A stretch of 64,000 nt of DNA, from contig JAQFVV010000037.1 of NCBI GenBank assembly GCA_028023455.1, forward strand, positions 1,738,001 through 1,802,000, read 5' to 3'. The position numbers and the translations under genes are program-made. Under the pieces are notes generated by a model that was given only the letters and a program-made list of their open reading frames with translations, made no database searches and was not told the DNA's origin. Shown one piece after another: positions 33,497 to 46,777 of this stretch; the first letter of the stretch is position 1; every line of letters starts with the position of its first letter. Source of the stretch: Epiperipatus broadwayi (taxonomy: Eukaryota; Onychophora; Udeonychophora; Euonychophora; Peripatidae).

Positions 33497-36400
33497 TGAA
33501 GCAGCCAATCCATGAAGCAGATTGAGCTTCATAGTCTGTCCAAGCAACTAACCAACCAACAAGATTTGAATCCATCCCATGCAGTTTAAGTAATGTACCA
33601 CACATAACATATATGTATATCAGTAGTATGTATGAATGTAAAATGTAATAAAGTTAATATGATAAAGATTGGAAAACTAGTCTGGTGCTTGCGTGATATA
33701 TATTTCTGACAGGTGGGGATGTGATTATATTATACTTAATAAAATATAAACTTGTATATAATATCTATTTCAATTTATATATGTATTTTTTATATAATGG
33801 TGAAAAGGAAGATTCGGTTATCGAGAAGGTTCTGGAAATAGCTCAAAAATTGCAAAAGCCACCCATTGTATTATAAATATTTTACTTTCACTGAGATTAA
33901 TTAAAATTTTCATTAATAACTTCTAATGGAGATTTTATATTGTTTGATCTAAAATAGTTTAATAGAAATTTCTAGAAATAGATTGCCAGACCTTATTGAT
34001 AAGTATATCTTCTCAAAATGCAATATTAACATATAGCTTTGTTAAGAACAATGTTGTTAAGAAAGTCTTCCAGACATTGCCTCAGATAACTAGCAAAAAG
34101 CATTCCTGAAATATTTTAGACAGAGTATAAATGGAGCTGAATTTAGTTCTGAAAGGAGAGAAAAGTATTATTCTACTGTGTTGCTAACTTACTCCACGTG
34201 ACTCTAAATTTTGAAATGCTGTTTGAGTAAGGGGGACCGAGTGATCTTTCCTGATCTCTCAGAGACTGTCTCCTTGCCAGGCTGCAATTTAGCTCCTATC
34301 ATCCAAGACTGCCTGGGTCATCAAGGAAGTGTAAAGATGAGAAAAAATGTTTATCGTTTAATTATAATATGCCTGCTCCAAAATTCAAGAATGCCATAAG
34401 ATAGGATCCGTCCACACCACCGTTCTGCAGGATCAGGGGGTAATAGTCCCAATCTTCTTTAAAGTCATCTCCTGTTAAGATATAATAACTCAACTAATCA
34501 TATACATGCTATTTTATTTCTTTTATTCAATAATTTATCTACTTTAATTTTCTGACCATCATTGATGGTCATTTAGCTATAATTATGTAATCTGTCTGTG
34601 TCAATTCTCTATAATCCTTTTTAATCATTTGTAATTTTAATCATCCAACTCATGCTCACTATTATATGTATGTTTAAGTGCAGTAGAAATTTATAATGTT
34701 AGTATTTTTTATTTATTTTTACTTTTTTATTCATAAAATGTATAGCATATGCCAATCCAACACAATCTCATGAGTGTCATTTGTTTTAATTCTGCTCTTG
34801 ACAAAGGGGGGGGGGAGTAATTAGTTATATGATTTATTTTTTTAAATATCTTGTGAGGTTGAGTTCTCTTTAGAATAAAAATATATGTAAAAAGTAGGTT
34901 ATTGTTAAGCTGTTTAAACATTGTAAAATTAATCTTGCAATCTGGGTGGATTCGTGTAACCATTTTATTATATGTGTTATATCATATCTCAATTGCAGTA
35001 ATAATCATCAAAATGTTTTCAATCGATTCATTTTACTTGCAGTGCTCTTAAGTGTGCTGATCATTTTCTTACAACATTTTTATTAAATTAGATGGGTTGA
35101 TTATTGAAAGAAAATGGGGAAATAATATGTTCATTTTATATTTATCATTCGATAAAGGTGGTTTATTATTTAAGAATATCATTATGCAAGTTATTAAACC
35201 ATTTAAGGCTTTCTTTCCTAATGTAAAATGATTTTCTCTCATTATAGTAGTGTTGCTAGCAAATGTTAATATTTACGTATTTTGTATTCTCATGCTTTAT
35301 CATTCGGGGATTAACTGGATTGCCAGAGTTCCTCCCTTCTTCATTTCTTTTATTCTTGTTCAGAACAGGAGTATACAACTACACTTTGGAACAAACAGGT
35401 TAGAGTAATGATAGCTCTTCATGGGTTTCTGTACTTCCAGACCATCATACCTCCATACCTACCTCTCATAAGGTATCACTCCACCTGAAGTGTGAGTATA
35501 CCATCATTGTCTAAATCCATGATGAAGCGCCATATCGGCCAAAAGTGGCCACATTTTGTTTCACTACCATTTATGCTAATACCGCAACTCTTGAAAATTA
35601 AGTTATGCCTGTTTAATAAAATAAGCCTTAATGATATGTCCTAATGAACCATCTATGTATAAAATATTTATTCATTGGGTTTTCATCTCCAGCTCCATTG
35701 AAGCTACTCTCCCCCCTTTTTTTACTAAACCCATCCCATATACATAAATATTCACTAATTCTTGTAGATTGGGTAAAAGTTATAAAATGAATAATAAAAT
35801 ACTTATTTTGTCAAACATGCAGTTAGGAATGTACCTTTAAGATATTTTGTCTATCCAGATATTCATCATCAGTTAATCAGTGTTATCTAATACCTAAGGC
35901 ATATCATAGTAATTAAAGAAAGATCATAACTTGGATTCATTGTATATATATATAAATGCTTAATTATTGTATTACATCCACAAACACCCCAGTAAACAAC
36001 TTTTTTAGAGATAAAATGAGTTATGATTATTAAGTGTAAATTGGCATACAGGTACCACACTTAACACACTATTTTGTATATATGTAAGTTTATAAATAAT
36101 TTGATCTCACGATGAGATTTCTCATTGGAATGTATTCACTTGTAAATAAAAAAATATATATCTGCACATGATGTTGATAATATTATATAACTGTATTTTA
36201 ATCATGTCTGTTGTAATAATGAATATATGACTTAGTTCAGTGTGTTCAAATCATTATTAATTAATTTTAATCTCATCAATGTAATATATGTACATATCTT
36301 AACATCTTGAGTAGTTACAGTGGTAACACAGCTCTGCGGTGGTGCTTCATTGAAATTTTGTGTTCTTTTAAAAATTACATGAAAACTACAAGCATGATGT

Positions 36401-38400
36401 TAACAGAAATCCCAGCATTCATTGCATTTTTCAATTTTATTTTTAATCTTGTCCATTTTGTTAAAATACAAATCAAAAATTGGATTTTTATGAATATTTT
36501 TATGGATATGTTCATTTAATTTCTTTATTTTTCCCTCATAAACTGAGTTTTCATATAGAAAATAAAGGCATAAATTTTTAAATGGCTAAAGAGTCTACTA
36601 AAGCCAATTAAAAATGTGCCAATAATTCACATTTGGACTTCAAAATGTAATCAGAATATTGAGTTGTAAGTATTAAAACTTTTATTTTTTAATTGTGAAT
36701 TATTCATTTATTATTTAACACTTGCAGAAGACGCATGCACAATTAGCTTGAAAGGCTGATCTTTGAATATAATTATTTGAATAGTAAATTTTTAAAAATT
36801 ACTTGATAAGTGATATGTTTGCATTTGTATTGGTCTCTGAGTAGTATATAATTTATATATCATTTATGCTCTTTGTTATATATAAATAAATTTAAACATT
36901 TGTATTCAAATGCAACAAATGTAGTTTATGTAATTTTGGGGCTCTGATCTAAGATTAGGCAATCTTATTTTCTAGACATAATGATTCTCAAAAGGTTTAA
37001 CAATTTATAGTTTTATACTATGTTTATTTTACTATATTTATTACTATGTTTATATATTACTGTCTTCAGCTTTGCAATTGCAGGTTAGTATTTATATAAC
37101 AAGTCACATCTATATATGTATAAATTAAGGTATTATAGAGCAGTACAATGTAAATTTTAGAACTGATTATGAAATATACAGAAATTTTGCAGTTGATAAA
37201 GCAATCGCAAAATTTACTGGGCATAGTACCATGTGAATATATAAACACTTAAAACGAACAAAGAGAGATTTCAAATGGTGTGTGTGTGAAGATAACCATA
37301 ATATTTATGTATGTACCACACGAAATTGTATGCAGGCAAATAATGAAATTCTGATTCTTTCCCATCTTGGTGGTACTCATGCTGTGGAGCCAGTAGTTTT
37401 TCCACATCTTGCATCACATTATTTTCAATTCTATAGCTAGCAAATGAGCTATATGCAAATAAATTATATCTCTGTGGGACAATAAATATAACAAGATAGC
37501 ATCACTGGTGTGCATAAAGAATATAAACATCACTGATGTACACAAAAAAATATAAAATAAAGAGATTAAACTCATTTTATGATACAGACAGTAACTTGCG
37601 ATTTCTAGTTTTTGATAGATAAGAAATGACAAATGCATATCCATCTTTTAGAAATGATCTGTTTTGTATCTTTTATTAGGATGAATCTTTTTTTTTTATA
37701 GATGCCTTTGAGATTTGGTAACTTTTGGGGTACAAGATAAAAATGAAGAATTCATATGCAACTTATTTTGGAGATTCTGAAGCTATGGATTATCTCAGGT
37801 AAGAAGTATTATATATGGTTTGAAAGATAATGTTGTGAGGAATATAAAGAAATTATCAATGAAGATGTAATTTAAACTTAGGTGTTGATAAATTATAAAT
37901 TATGAACAAACAATAAAGTAATAATAATGTCAGATGTTGAAATTTCTTTTTTTTCTTTATTTTTTAAATGGTTATCATTATTTATTTTAGCCTCATTGTT
38001 TTCCTTAGTTTTTCTAGTTTCTTTCAATGTAAAGCTATTTGCTCTAACATTATTAAAACAACTTATTGTAAAAATTGTGTCTCAAGCCAGTTTTTTAAAA
38101 ATTCAATATGGTAGCCTGGACATTAAACAAATTAAATCACCTTCCTGATTCACTCAAGGGCTCATTCATCATCATCAAGTAGGATCTCATGTTGTTAACT
38201 GTAGTCCCTGGCCTAGAATTAAAAAATCTATGATATATCACTGCAAATGTTGTTCATATTGTCTTAGATTTGGAGAATGGGTAAATAGGTTAGAGTTCAT
38301 GATTGTTCCTGACCTGTGTATCTCAGGCATGATTGGATTCAGGGTACTGTTGCTCAAATTCTAAGTCTTATTGGATGGACATACATTTTTGACTGATACA
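33497..38400. mobile_element. 4.9-kb non-coding insertion with TG...CA ends
   Basis: It interrupts copy 2 of the 3.15-kb repeat exactly between TGATAT and GAGACT, which are contiguous in copy 1. It begins TGAAGCAG and ends GATACA (TG...CA), and ATAT is present on both sides (33493-33496, 38401-38404). No ORF shows a domain: small frames at 34211, 36307 and 37927 on the plus strand look random. A slightly GC-richer stretch near 35330-35590 includes GATGAAGCGCCATATCGGCC. A giant solo LTR would fit the ends, but I see no second copy to prove it. Confidence 0.5.
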
Positions 38401-38404
38401 ATAT

Positions 38405-41100
38405 GAGACTCATTATATTTGTATTTTCAGTTAATTAATTGATACATAAACTCCAGTGTTTAACTGAACAAACCACCCATCAGATGCTAACAAAAGAGAG
38501 TAATGGATTTTATTTATCATTCGTTGCATCATTTATGTAATCCCATTTTTGTATTACAAGATAAATATACCTTATGATTTCAATAATGGAAATATCAAAA
38601 TTCTAACCTTTCAAATAATACAAATCTTTATTAGACTGTAATGGATAGAAAAGAATTGAATTGTGATCAGTGATTTGAGATGAACTATAAATGCAAAAGC
38701 AATAACTAGTATACAACAAAATAACATTGATATTTATTTACAATTTATTTACAGATTACATAAGCAAAGAAAAAATTATTAGGAAATAATGTAGATTTTA
38801 TAAAATAATACATTGACTACAAAAAAATCTTATTCCTTGTTTATGGATCCCCAAAACTTTTCATCAAATGTTTAGTTGTATTATTAAAAATTTACTATAT
38901 TAATAAAGTGTAACAAGTAGCTACACACCCTTGAATCAAGTGAAATAAATTGATTAGGATGATTGATTTCAACAATTTTACCAACACACTACTATAACTT
39001 ATGTTATATTGAAGGCTATCTGGATTGCCAATATTCAATCAACAGGTAAAAATATGTCTTACATATCTTCCTTGAGCCATTCACGATCAACAATAATGAA
39101 CGATCAATGTTTCCACAACAATGACTCACCGTCTGATATACCAAGGTAACATTAACACATAGAAATTAAAGAGTCAAATTTGTAATGACAAAACAATATA
39201 AGTCTAGGATCACAATCGAATATGTCAAAATTAAATATCCAGGTGTCTATCAGCACCTATCTGGATATAAGAAAATTACACAATAAAAGGATTAACAACT
39301 TCCTTTATACATTGTCATCTAAGCACACTCATTAAGATCATGACTCCATTATATGACTTTGTATAAGATATCTCCACTACAATGCATAATAATAACAACT
39401 CCCAAACATAATAATGCTAGCACAGAATGAAAAACTGATACATCCAACATAGATCCACTGCTATAAAATGATCATCTTTCCCAATCATCTGGCATAAATA
39501 GATCTGAGTATGTACACATTGTATCTAATGACATCCCACACCAACCTTCATCAATTCATAAATTGATCCTATTCAAATAGAAAAATGTAAGTAATTACAC
39601 AAGCTTTAGGTTCAGATGATTTAAACTTCTTTTACTCTCAACCCTACATATGCTAACAATGTTTTAAAATCAGTTTGGAATTACAATATAAAATTAATAA
39701 ACCAAAATATAATATTGTTTACAATATTTTAAATTAAATACCAATAATGAGTTTTGTCATCATGACATTAAATTTAATATTATGATTATAATATTAATTA
39801 ATACCCTTGAAATTTAGTACTGATGAATTTTAATTGTAAATGACTTTTACCTACTCTTTTAAAGATCTTATATTAACATTATATTATCATCTTTTAATTC
39901 AATCGATCATTAGCCAGCTTAAAATATAACAGAAAAGGTATTTATAACATATATGACATATAAAAAAATATATAAAATAAACAAACACACACCAGGACAT
40001 AACACCATCTTGTACAAGATACCTAAATAATTACCAATGCTTAAAATATATTTAGCATTCACAGTTTAAATATTATTAGGCTCTGGCTATTCATTTCCAT
40101 ATTCTAATTGCTTTTTTTCCAAATTTCTAGAAAAAGATTAAATATGTAACAGTCTTCAGTTATCCATATAATAATTTATTTAATATAGAAATTCCATCAC
40201 GTATTTCATATTTTACAATAGCTTTTAATATAATATCTTCAGGGCCCAGTATTCTTCTAGAACAAATTATTATCTTTAATTTCTTTATTATTTAATATTA
40301 CATCATTCTAAATAAAAAATTATGTTAAGATAACACAATAAGTAACTTCGGGTTAATCATTTGTCTTTATTCGATATACAATTCTATAATTCTATTCGCA
40401 GATACAATTCTAGAATAAATTATAATTTATATATCCATGCAAATTTTAAATGTGCCATTTATCAGTTAATGAGTAACTTCCTCCAAGCAACCCAAAATAT
40501 CCAAAGCACAATTTATCAATTTCCAATTTCCATGACAATAGTAATTTATGATTAATTATAAGAGTTGTTTGTATTCCAAGTACTATCAGCAATTTCATTA
40601 ATTAATGAATACATAGGTTTATGCAAATGGCAAAGATGTTTAAACATAATGTAGATTCAATAGGACTACATTATTTAGGTAATAATACTCATTTTAACTT
40701 TAACAACTTTTAACAGAGAACTGAAACTTTAATTTGCGTATTGTTTTTTTTTCCTTTTATTAATTTACTTGGCACTTCTGAATATTATAATACATTTTTT
40801 TTATAATGAATATTGTTTATTCCAGTTATAGTTCAATATGAGTCAGAGCCAATGTTTCTTTCAGGACAGAAATTTAAAACTTTTATGTATGCATAACAAT
40901 TGAACAAACTATAATTTTTAAATAATAATAAATTTGATATCACAAATTTGTTTTGGTTTTTAAAATTACTTTTACAAGAAGTTTTCTCTTTCTTTTTCTT
41001 TTACTGTTCTTTTTTGATGTCTTCCCACCAACAGCTTCTTAAAAAAAAACTTTTCTCATTTGCATATTAACATGAGACAATTTAAAGCAAAAAAAAATAT
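38405..41100 (-). repeat. 3.15-kb repeat, copy 2, main part
   Basis: Collinear with about 20933-23335 of copy 1. About 300 bp at 39195-39498 are extra here (or deleted from copy 1). Small indels are otherwise spread evenly. It is interrupted at 41100 by the foldback element. Confidence 0.85.
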
Positions 41101-43804
41101 GGTGCTTTTCTCAAGAACTGGACAAGCCACCAGGCGGTGCTGCAGAACCGCCAAGAAGCCTGCAATTCATAATTTTTTTTTTAATATTCACTAAAAATCG
41201 CTTAATTTTAGAAATGGTAACCCCCCCCCCACCGCACGAGACAAATCGGTCAAAATTGCTGAAATTGAAATGTAAAAAAAAAAGCTAAAAATCACTTAAT
41301 TTTAGAAATGGTAGACCCCCCCCCGCCGCACGACAAATTGGTCAAAAGTGCTGAAATTGAAATGTATAATTGAAAAAAAAAAACTATAATAAAAGCCTAT
41401 GAAATTAAACAAAAACATATTAAATGTCAAAGCGATTTAAAAAAGAATCACTCTTCAGTTATCTAACTAACAGATAATAATTCAAACCTCGTAGTAACCT
41501 GTAAAAAAAAAATTATTTATAAAATGTAAAAATAACAGCATGAAAAATTGCGGGAAATGTCTTAAAAAAGAATCAGAGTCAGTTATCTAACTAACAGATA
41601 TAATAATCTTTTATTAATAAAGGTTCTTTTTGAAAGTACATATTAAGTAATCAATGTTCCTATTAATCTATAATAGCATCATTAGAGTTTAAATTCAGTT
41701 AATATGTTACTCTATTACTAGTTTATATCAAAATTATTGCAAGTACTCGTATTAAGTTGCACATATATAAAATCAACAAAATATACATAAAATAATCAGA
41801 ATAGAAAATACAATTTGAAAGTAATTTACCAATTTCCCTGGGGAGTGAGTTCATCTTTCAGCAGGTCGTTGAATTTTTTCATCCTTACATATATAGATAC
41901 AGGTATATATGAGCCTGTGTATTTCATCTATCCTTACAAAATGAAACTTGGGCATTGTAGATCGCTCCATTAGTAACAAAATATGTATATATATATATAT
42001 TATATTTTTCCTGTCTATTGATCACGTTTTCTTTCACTTAAAGTTTTTTATTTTTAAAATAACTTATGCACAATTTAGAAACTGAAAAAATAGCTAAACA
42101 TTTTTGGTACTATATGTAGTATAAAGAAATTTCCAGAACTTGGGTCACGTGACTGATTGATGTTGCAAGTTTTATCGTGGGAAATTGATCTCTACGTTTT
42201 TAAAATCAACAAGTGTATTTTTTTTTTACAAAAGCACTCTATTTTTTTAAAAAAATGGAAAATAATACTTTTTCTCGTTTTAAATTATAAATCAATAATA
42301 TCATCAAATTAAAAATCCTTTTTTTTCTTTTCAAAAACTTTATTTTCTTGTATCAATACTAAACATATATTTATAAGTTGTGAGTGGAGGGAGTTTGAAG
42401 ATGGTAAATGTAACAATTTATATAATAAAAAACTCCAACGTTTCAACTGTTTTTATCTTCTTACAGTTATTTTTGGATAAATATGTTCAGTATTGATATA
42501 AAAAAATAAAGTTTTTGAAAAGGAGAAGGATTTTTAATTTGTTGATATTATTGGAGAACATATATATTTTAAAAGAAAAAGTGATTGTACATTTGCAGTG
42601 TTATAATATATGATTATAAATCAAATAATTTATATATATGCATTTTCTCAAAATATTCATCCATCAAGCTTTCTGGGGTTTCTTGGGAGGGGCTTCCTCC
42701 GTTATTTTTTATTTGGCTTTGGGATGAAAAGAAGTAAAACGAAAACATTACTGTTCTATTTAGTCTGTGCTTTAATGAAGACAAAACTTAACCCTAACAT
42801 GTACCAAAAAAAAAAAAAAAAAAACACCAAAAAAAAAAAAAAATATTTTTTTTTTTTTTTTTTTATAAAAAAAAAAAAAAAAACAAAAAACACAAAAAAA
42901 AAAAAAACACCCTTTTAAAAAACCAACCCCCCCCAGTTCGGAAATTTTTTAAATAGTACCAAAAATGTTTAGCTATTTTTTCAGTTTCTAAATTGTGCGT
43001 AAGTTATTTTAAAAATAAAAAACTTTAAGTGAAAGAAAACGCGATCAATTGACGGGAAAAATATAATATATATATATTTTGTCACTAATGGAGCGATCTA
43101 CAATGCCCAAGTTTCATTTTGTAAGGATAGATGAAATACACAGACTCATATATACCTGTATCTATATATGTAAGGACGAAAAAATTCAACGACCTGCTGA
43201 AAGATGAACTCACTCCCCAGGGAAATTGGTAAATTACTTTCAAATTGTATTTTCTATTCTGATTATTTTATGTATAATTTGTTGATTTTATATATGTGCG
43301 ACTTAATACGAGTACTTGCAATAATTTTGATATAAACTAGTAATAGAGTAACATATTAACTGAATTTAAACTCTAATGATGCTATTATAGATTAATAGGA
43401 ACATTGATTACTTAATATGTACTTTCAAAAAGAACCTTTATTAATAAAAGATTATTATATTTGTTAGTTAGATAACTGAGACTGATTCTTTTTTAAGACA
43501 TTTCCCGCAATTTTTCGTGCTATTATTTTTACATTTTATAAATAATTTTTTTCAGTGCTTTTGATCGATTTATTGTGTGGCAGGGGGGGGGTCTACCATT
43601 TCTAAAATTAAGTGATTTTTAGCTATTTTTTTTTTACATTTCAATTTCAGCAATTTTGACCGATTTGTCTCGTGCGGGGGGGGGTACCATTTCTAAAATT
43701 AAGCGATTTTTAGCGAATATTTTAAAAAAAATTTATGAATTGCAGGCTTCTTGGTGGTTCTGCAGCACCACCTGGTGATTCGTCCAGTTCTTGAGAAAAG
43801 CACC
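41101..43804. mobile_element. Foldback DNA transposon with long inverted arms
   Basis: Left arm 41101 to about 42145 and right arm about 42935-43804 are inverted copies beginning GGTGCTTTTCTCAAGAACTG. The arms carry subterminal tandem units of about 85 bp (TTAGAAATGGTA, C run, CGCACGA...), and the left arm has an additional duplication of about 190 bp (41350-41540). The loop of about 790 bp has its own inverted repeat (about 42290-42365 against 42475-42560) and mixed A/T homopolymer runs. The empty site is present in copy 1 of the host repeat (about 23325-23340). The flanking AAAATAT/AAAATAC gives a 7-bp target duplication with one mismatch. No transposase was seen, so it is non-autonomous. 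Confidence 0.8.
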
Positions 43805-44259
43805 AAAATACTTAGGAGAATTTACGACTTATCAGTTACACAAAACTGAGTTAGCTTTACTTTAAATCACTTTCAAATTTCATAAACTATATTTTATATT
43901 TCTCCTTTTAATAAAATCAATTTAAAATTACCAAATTTAAATTATACATTAATTTTGTTAAATATAAGAAATAATAAAAACGTTATCAAGGATATGATTA
44001 ATCTCAAATGCACAAATTAAGCACGCCTTTATTCATGTCATACTGAAACATCAATCATTATAAAGTTATTATAATATCAAAATAATATATGATAAGCTAA
44101 ACAAATAAAAATATAAATAACATATTTGGAACATATGTATATAGTAAATATATATATATATATCAGGTTTCCCTCACAATGGCATATTAATATCATTTAC
44201 TTTATATTTATAAAAATTTTCAAAACATCACCATTGACAATTGACATATTTTAATTAGA
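43805..44259 (-). repeat. 3.15-kb repeat, copy 2, end part
   Basis: Matches about 23330-23770 of copy 1 to the end, where copy 1 has TTTTAATTACA and this copy TTTTAATTAGA, so the terminal TG on the minus strand has mutated here. Confidence 0.8.
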
Positions 44260-44293
44260 TCTGGGTAAGAAGTTTTCAATATATATTATATCA

Positions 44294-45866
44294 CCCGATA
44301 TATTTTATACCGCCATTGTAGGCTTTAACCCGAAGCTTCGAATGAAGATATTTGTGAGCATGGTTTGATTCCATCTCACGCGACAATCTTACACGTGGAT
44401 AAGAATTATCTCATCGAAAACGTGAATAAGGGTTCTGGTATGTATATCTATTTATGGTAGCGCACCGAACCAGCTCAATCTCAGGGTTTGGGGACGATAG
44501 TCTAACTAGAGAACAAAGCTAAACAATACCTAACTAAGTCTTATATGTCTATTATTATGTACGATAGTTTATTTGTTATAAATCCATTAATCTTACCCGG
44601 ATCTTATCATAAAATTTATTCTATTTACGGCTATACCCATTACCAATAAATCCCATTTATACACGCATATAAATATATCAATATTCAAGCGCACAGCCCA
44701 TTTATTCTGATATACACATATATAATTCATACACGCATCAAAATAGTGCAATTATACATCAGAGCTGTTTATTTAATGTTGTTATTTTATTTAATTTTAA
44801 AAGAGACCCATTATAGTAATTAATATTGAGGTAACACTAGTTTCTTTATTAAGACACATTCACTGAACATATATTTTTGTGCCATGTCAATTTACCTTAG
44901 TTCACGCGATCAAAGACAAGTCCGCATTTATAACTCTCCAAGAATACTGGTCTGGTAGATATAACGGATGGCGAACAGTTCCAATAGGGTATATCGAATA
45001 GCTTATCCCAGAGGTCGAGTAGGTGATTCACTCGCTTTATGACAGGGTCCAATTTTCAAAGATCTTTCATCACCATTACACTTGATGAAACAAAATTTCT
45101 TTATTTTAATAACGCAGTTTGTAAGTCCGCTTCAGGTGAGTTCGACGACAAGTGTCCACTGGGCCGATTAACGAAACTCGCACTATAGAATTATCCCGAC
45201 ATTTTGGGTGGGAAAATATTAATGACTTCTTAAGAAAAAAATTACACGTCCACACAATAATTCAAGCCGCGTCTCCTTTTTTTTCTATCTATATCTCTCC
45301 TTTCAAGCACAACAAAAAGTTCTTTTGTTTTTCACTTTTAACTTTGTAAAATTTTCTCTGTGTATCCGTATGCCACTGACCAGTTCTTCCATTGTTCTTC
45401 AAAAATACCCACTTGACCATTGTTCTTCAAAAATACCCACTTGACCAGTTTTCAGACTTCTCGACGCCAGTTATTGACTAAACTGCCTACAGCAATTGAT
45501 TCATTTCTATTTCTGTCCTCATATGTTCAAGAGATTAATTAACAAAAGAAAAACACGTGTTACCGACAATATTATTAAAACTTTAAAAAAAAAACTTAAC
45601 GGATAAAATATATATGAATAATCAATTACAATTTATACAGCTCTATATATAATTGATTGTAACCATCACTGTTAATACATACGCATATTGTACACTCGCA
45701 CATACAACTATATTTACATATGCATACACACATAACTTTCGCACTCCTTGTAACAGGGTTCGAATGACTATTTACATATATATCTTTTCGCATATAATCG
45801 CTCCATATCAACACTCTCAATTAGCACTATTGCCTTATCTCTTGTATTCGAACCCCATCTGTTACA
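44294..45866 (-). repeat. 3' LTR of Gypsy-2
   Basis: 1573 bp. On the minus strand it starts TGTAACAGATGG directly after the polypurine tract. The inner-to-outer end reads ...ATATATCGGG, not CA, in both copies. It carries a 29-bp tandem duplication (two copies of CATTGTTCTTCAAAAATACC near 45390-45446) missing from the 5' LTR. Confidence 0.9.
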
Positions 45867-45877
45867 TACCCCCCTGG
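45867..45877 (-). promoter_or_regulatory. Polypurine tract of Gypsy-2
   Basis: Minus strand CCAGGGGGGTA ends immediately before the LTR start TGTAACAG, the place where plus-strand DNA synthesis is primed. Confidence 0.75.
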
Positions 45878-45934
45878 TGCAATAGCCTTCAAATACCTTC
45901 TGTGTATTTGAACGGCTTCTTAAACGACTCTTTT

Positions 45935-46777
45935 CTATCCTTTATCCCTCTCTGGGTTTGCGAAGGGCTTGAGTGACCGAGCGTTGTATGATCCTTTTAC
46001 TCCCTGCCCAGTATCCACCCAAAATGCATGTTTTCCCAGACCTTTTACTATCGTAAATGGGCCCTCATATAAATTGCAAAATTTTTTGGAAATAAACTTT
46101 CCAGGTTCGCTTACATGGGGCATCCTCACCATTACCTGGTCCCCCACCTTAAAGGAGTGTGAGGAACTTTTGAAACTCTCCTTTCATTGTCTGCTCCTGT
46201 GAACCATCAACTGGTAGGCCTGCTGCCTATCCTTTTCTAGATCAATGGGAGTTTCTTCTCCTGGAAAATCAGTCTGGAACAACCTAGGTGCGTGTCTACC
46301 AAAATGCAAATGTATCGGAGTGAAGCCAGTAGATTTGTTCACAGCCCAATTCATATAGTTTAAAATGTCCGGAAGGTGTTTGACCCACCTTCTATGGTTG
46401 GTTTGGACATAAGTACGGAACAACCAACCTAATTCCCGCATCATTCTCTCGCAGGGATTTGACTGAGGGTTACGGATCGAGGTTAACACATGACCGATCT
46501 TCAACCGTTCAGTCCATTTCATCCACTCCCTCGAAACGAATGGGGTTCCATGATCTGATATGATAGTTCGAGGTTTTCCCACTGATGGAATATGCTCCTT
46601 TTCCAGGACACGTATCGTGTTCCGCGTGTTGGCTTGTGTGATGGGATATGCAGACACCAGTTTAGAGAATAAATCATAAACGACCAGGAGGTATTTTCTT
46701 TTATTAAAGGCCGGCAGTGGGCCATAATAATCCACTGCAACGATTTCCTTAGGTCCTCTGGGAATCATGGACAACAT
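45935..46777 (-). pseudogene. Gypsy-2 integrase (one internal stop)
   Basis: The catalytic core is well kept: A-V-D-Y-Y-G (first Asp), I-S-D-H-G-T-P-F (second Asp), and P-Q-S-N-P-C-E-R-M-M-R-E (Glu) at the expected spacing, in 46777-46184. A TGA at 46184-46186, which by context replaces an Arg codon (CGA to TGA would be a CpG transition), separates it from the C-terminal domain at 46147-45935, which has G-D-Q-V-M-V-R and G-P-F-T-I-V motifs. The protein would insert the cDNA into the genome. A frameshift at about 46770-46800 separates it from the zinc finger upstream. Confidence 0.9.

Noticed and set aside
35517-35560. Hammerhead ribozyme around GATGAAGCGCC
   Set aside because: The GATGAAGCGC phrase is suggestive, but no CGAAAC box follows at the right place (CCAAAAGTGG instead).
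42610-42918. Lys/Phe-rich frame
   Set aside because: Produced by A and T homopolymer runs at the centre of the foldback element.
45152-45349. Small ORFs inside both Gypsy-2 LTRs (also 51038-51235)
   Set aside because: They are conserved only because the LTRs are recent duplicates; no domain is visible.
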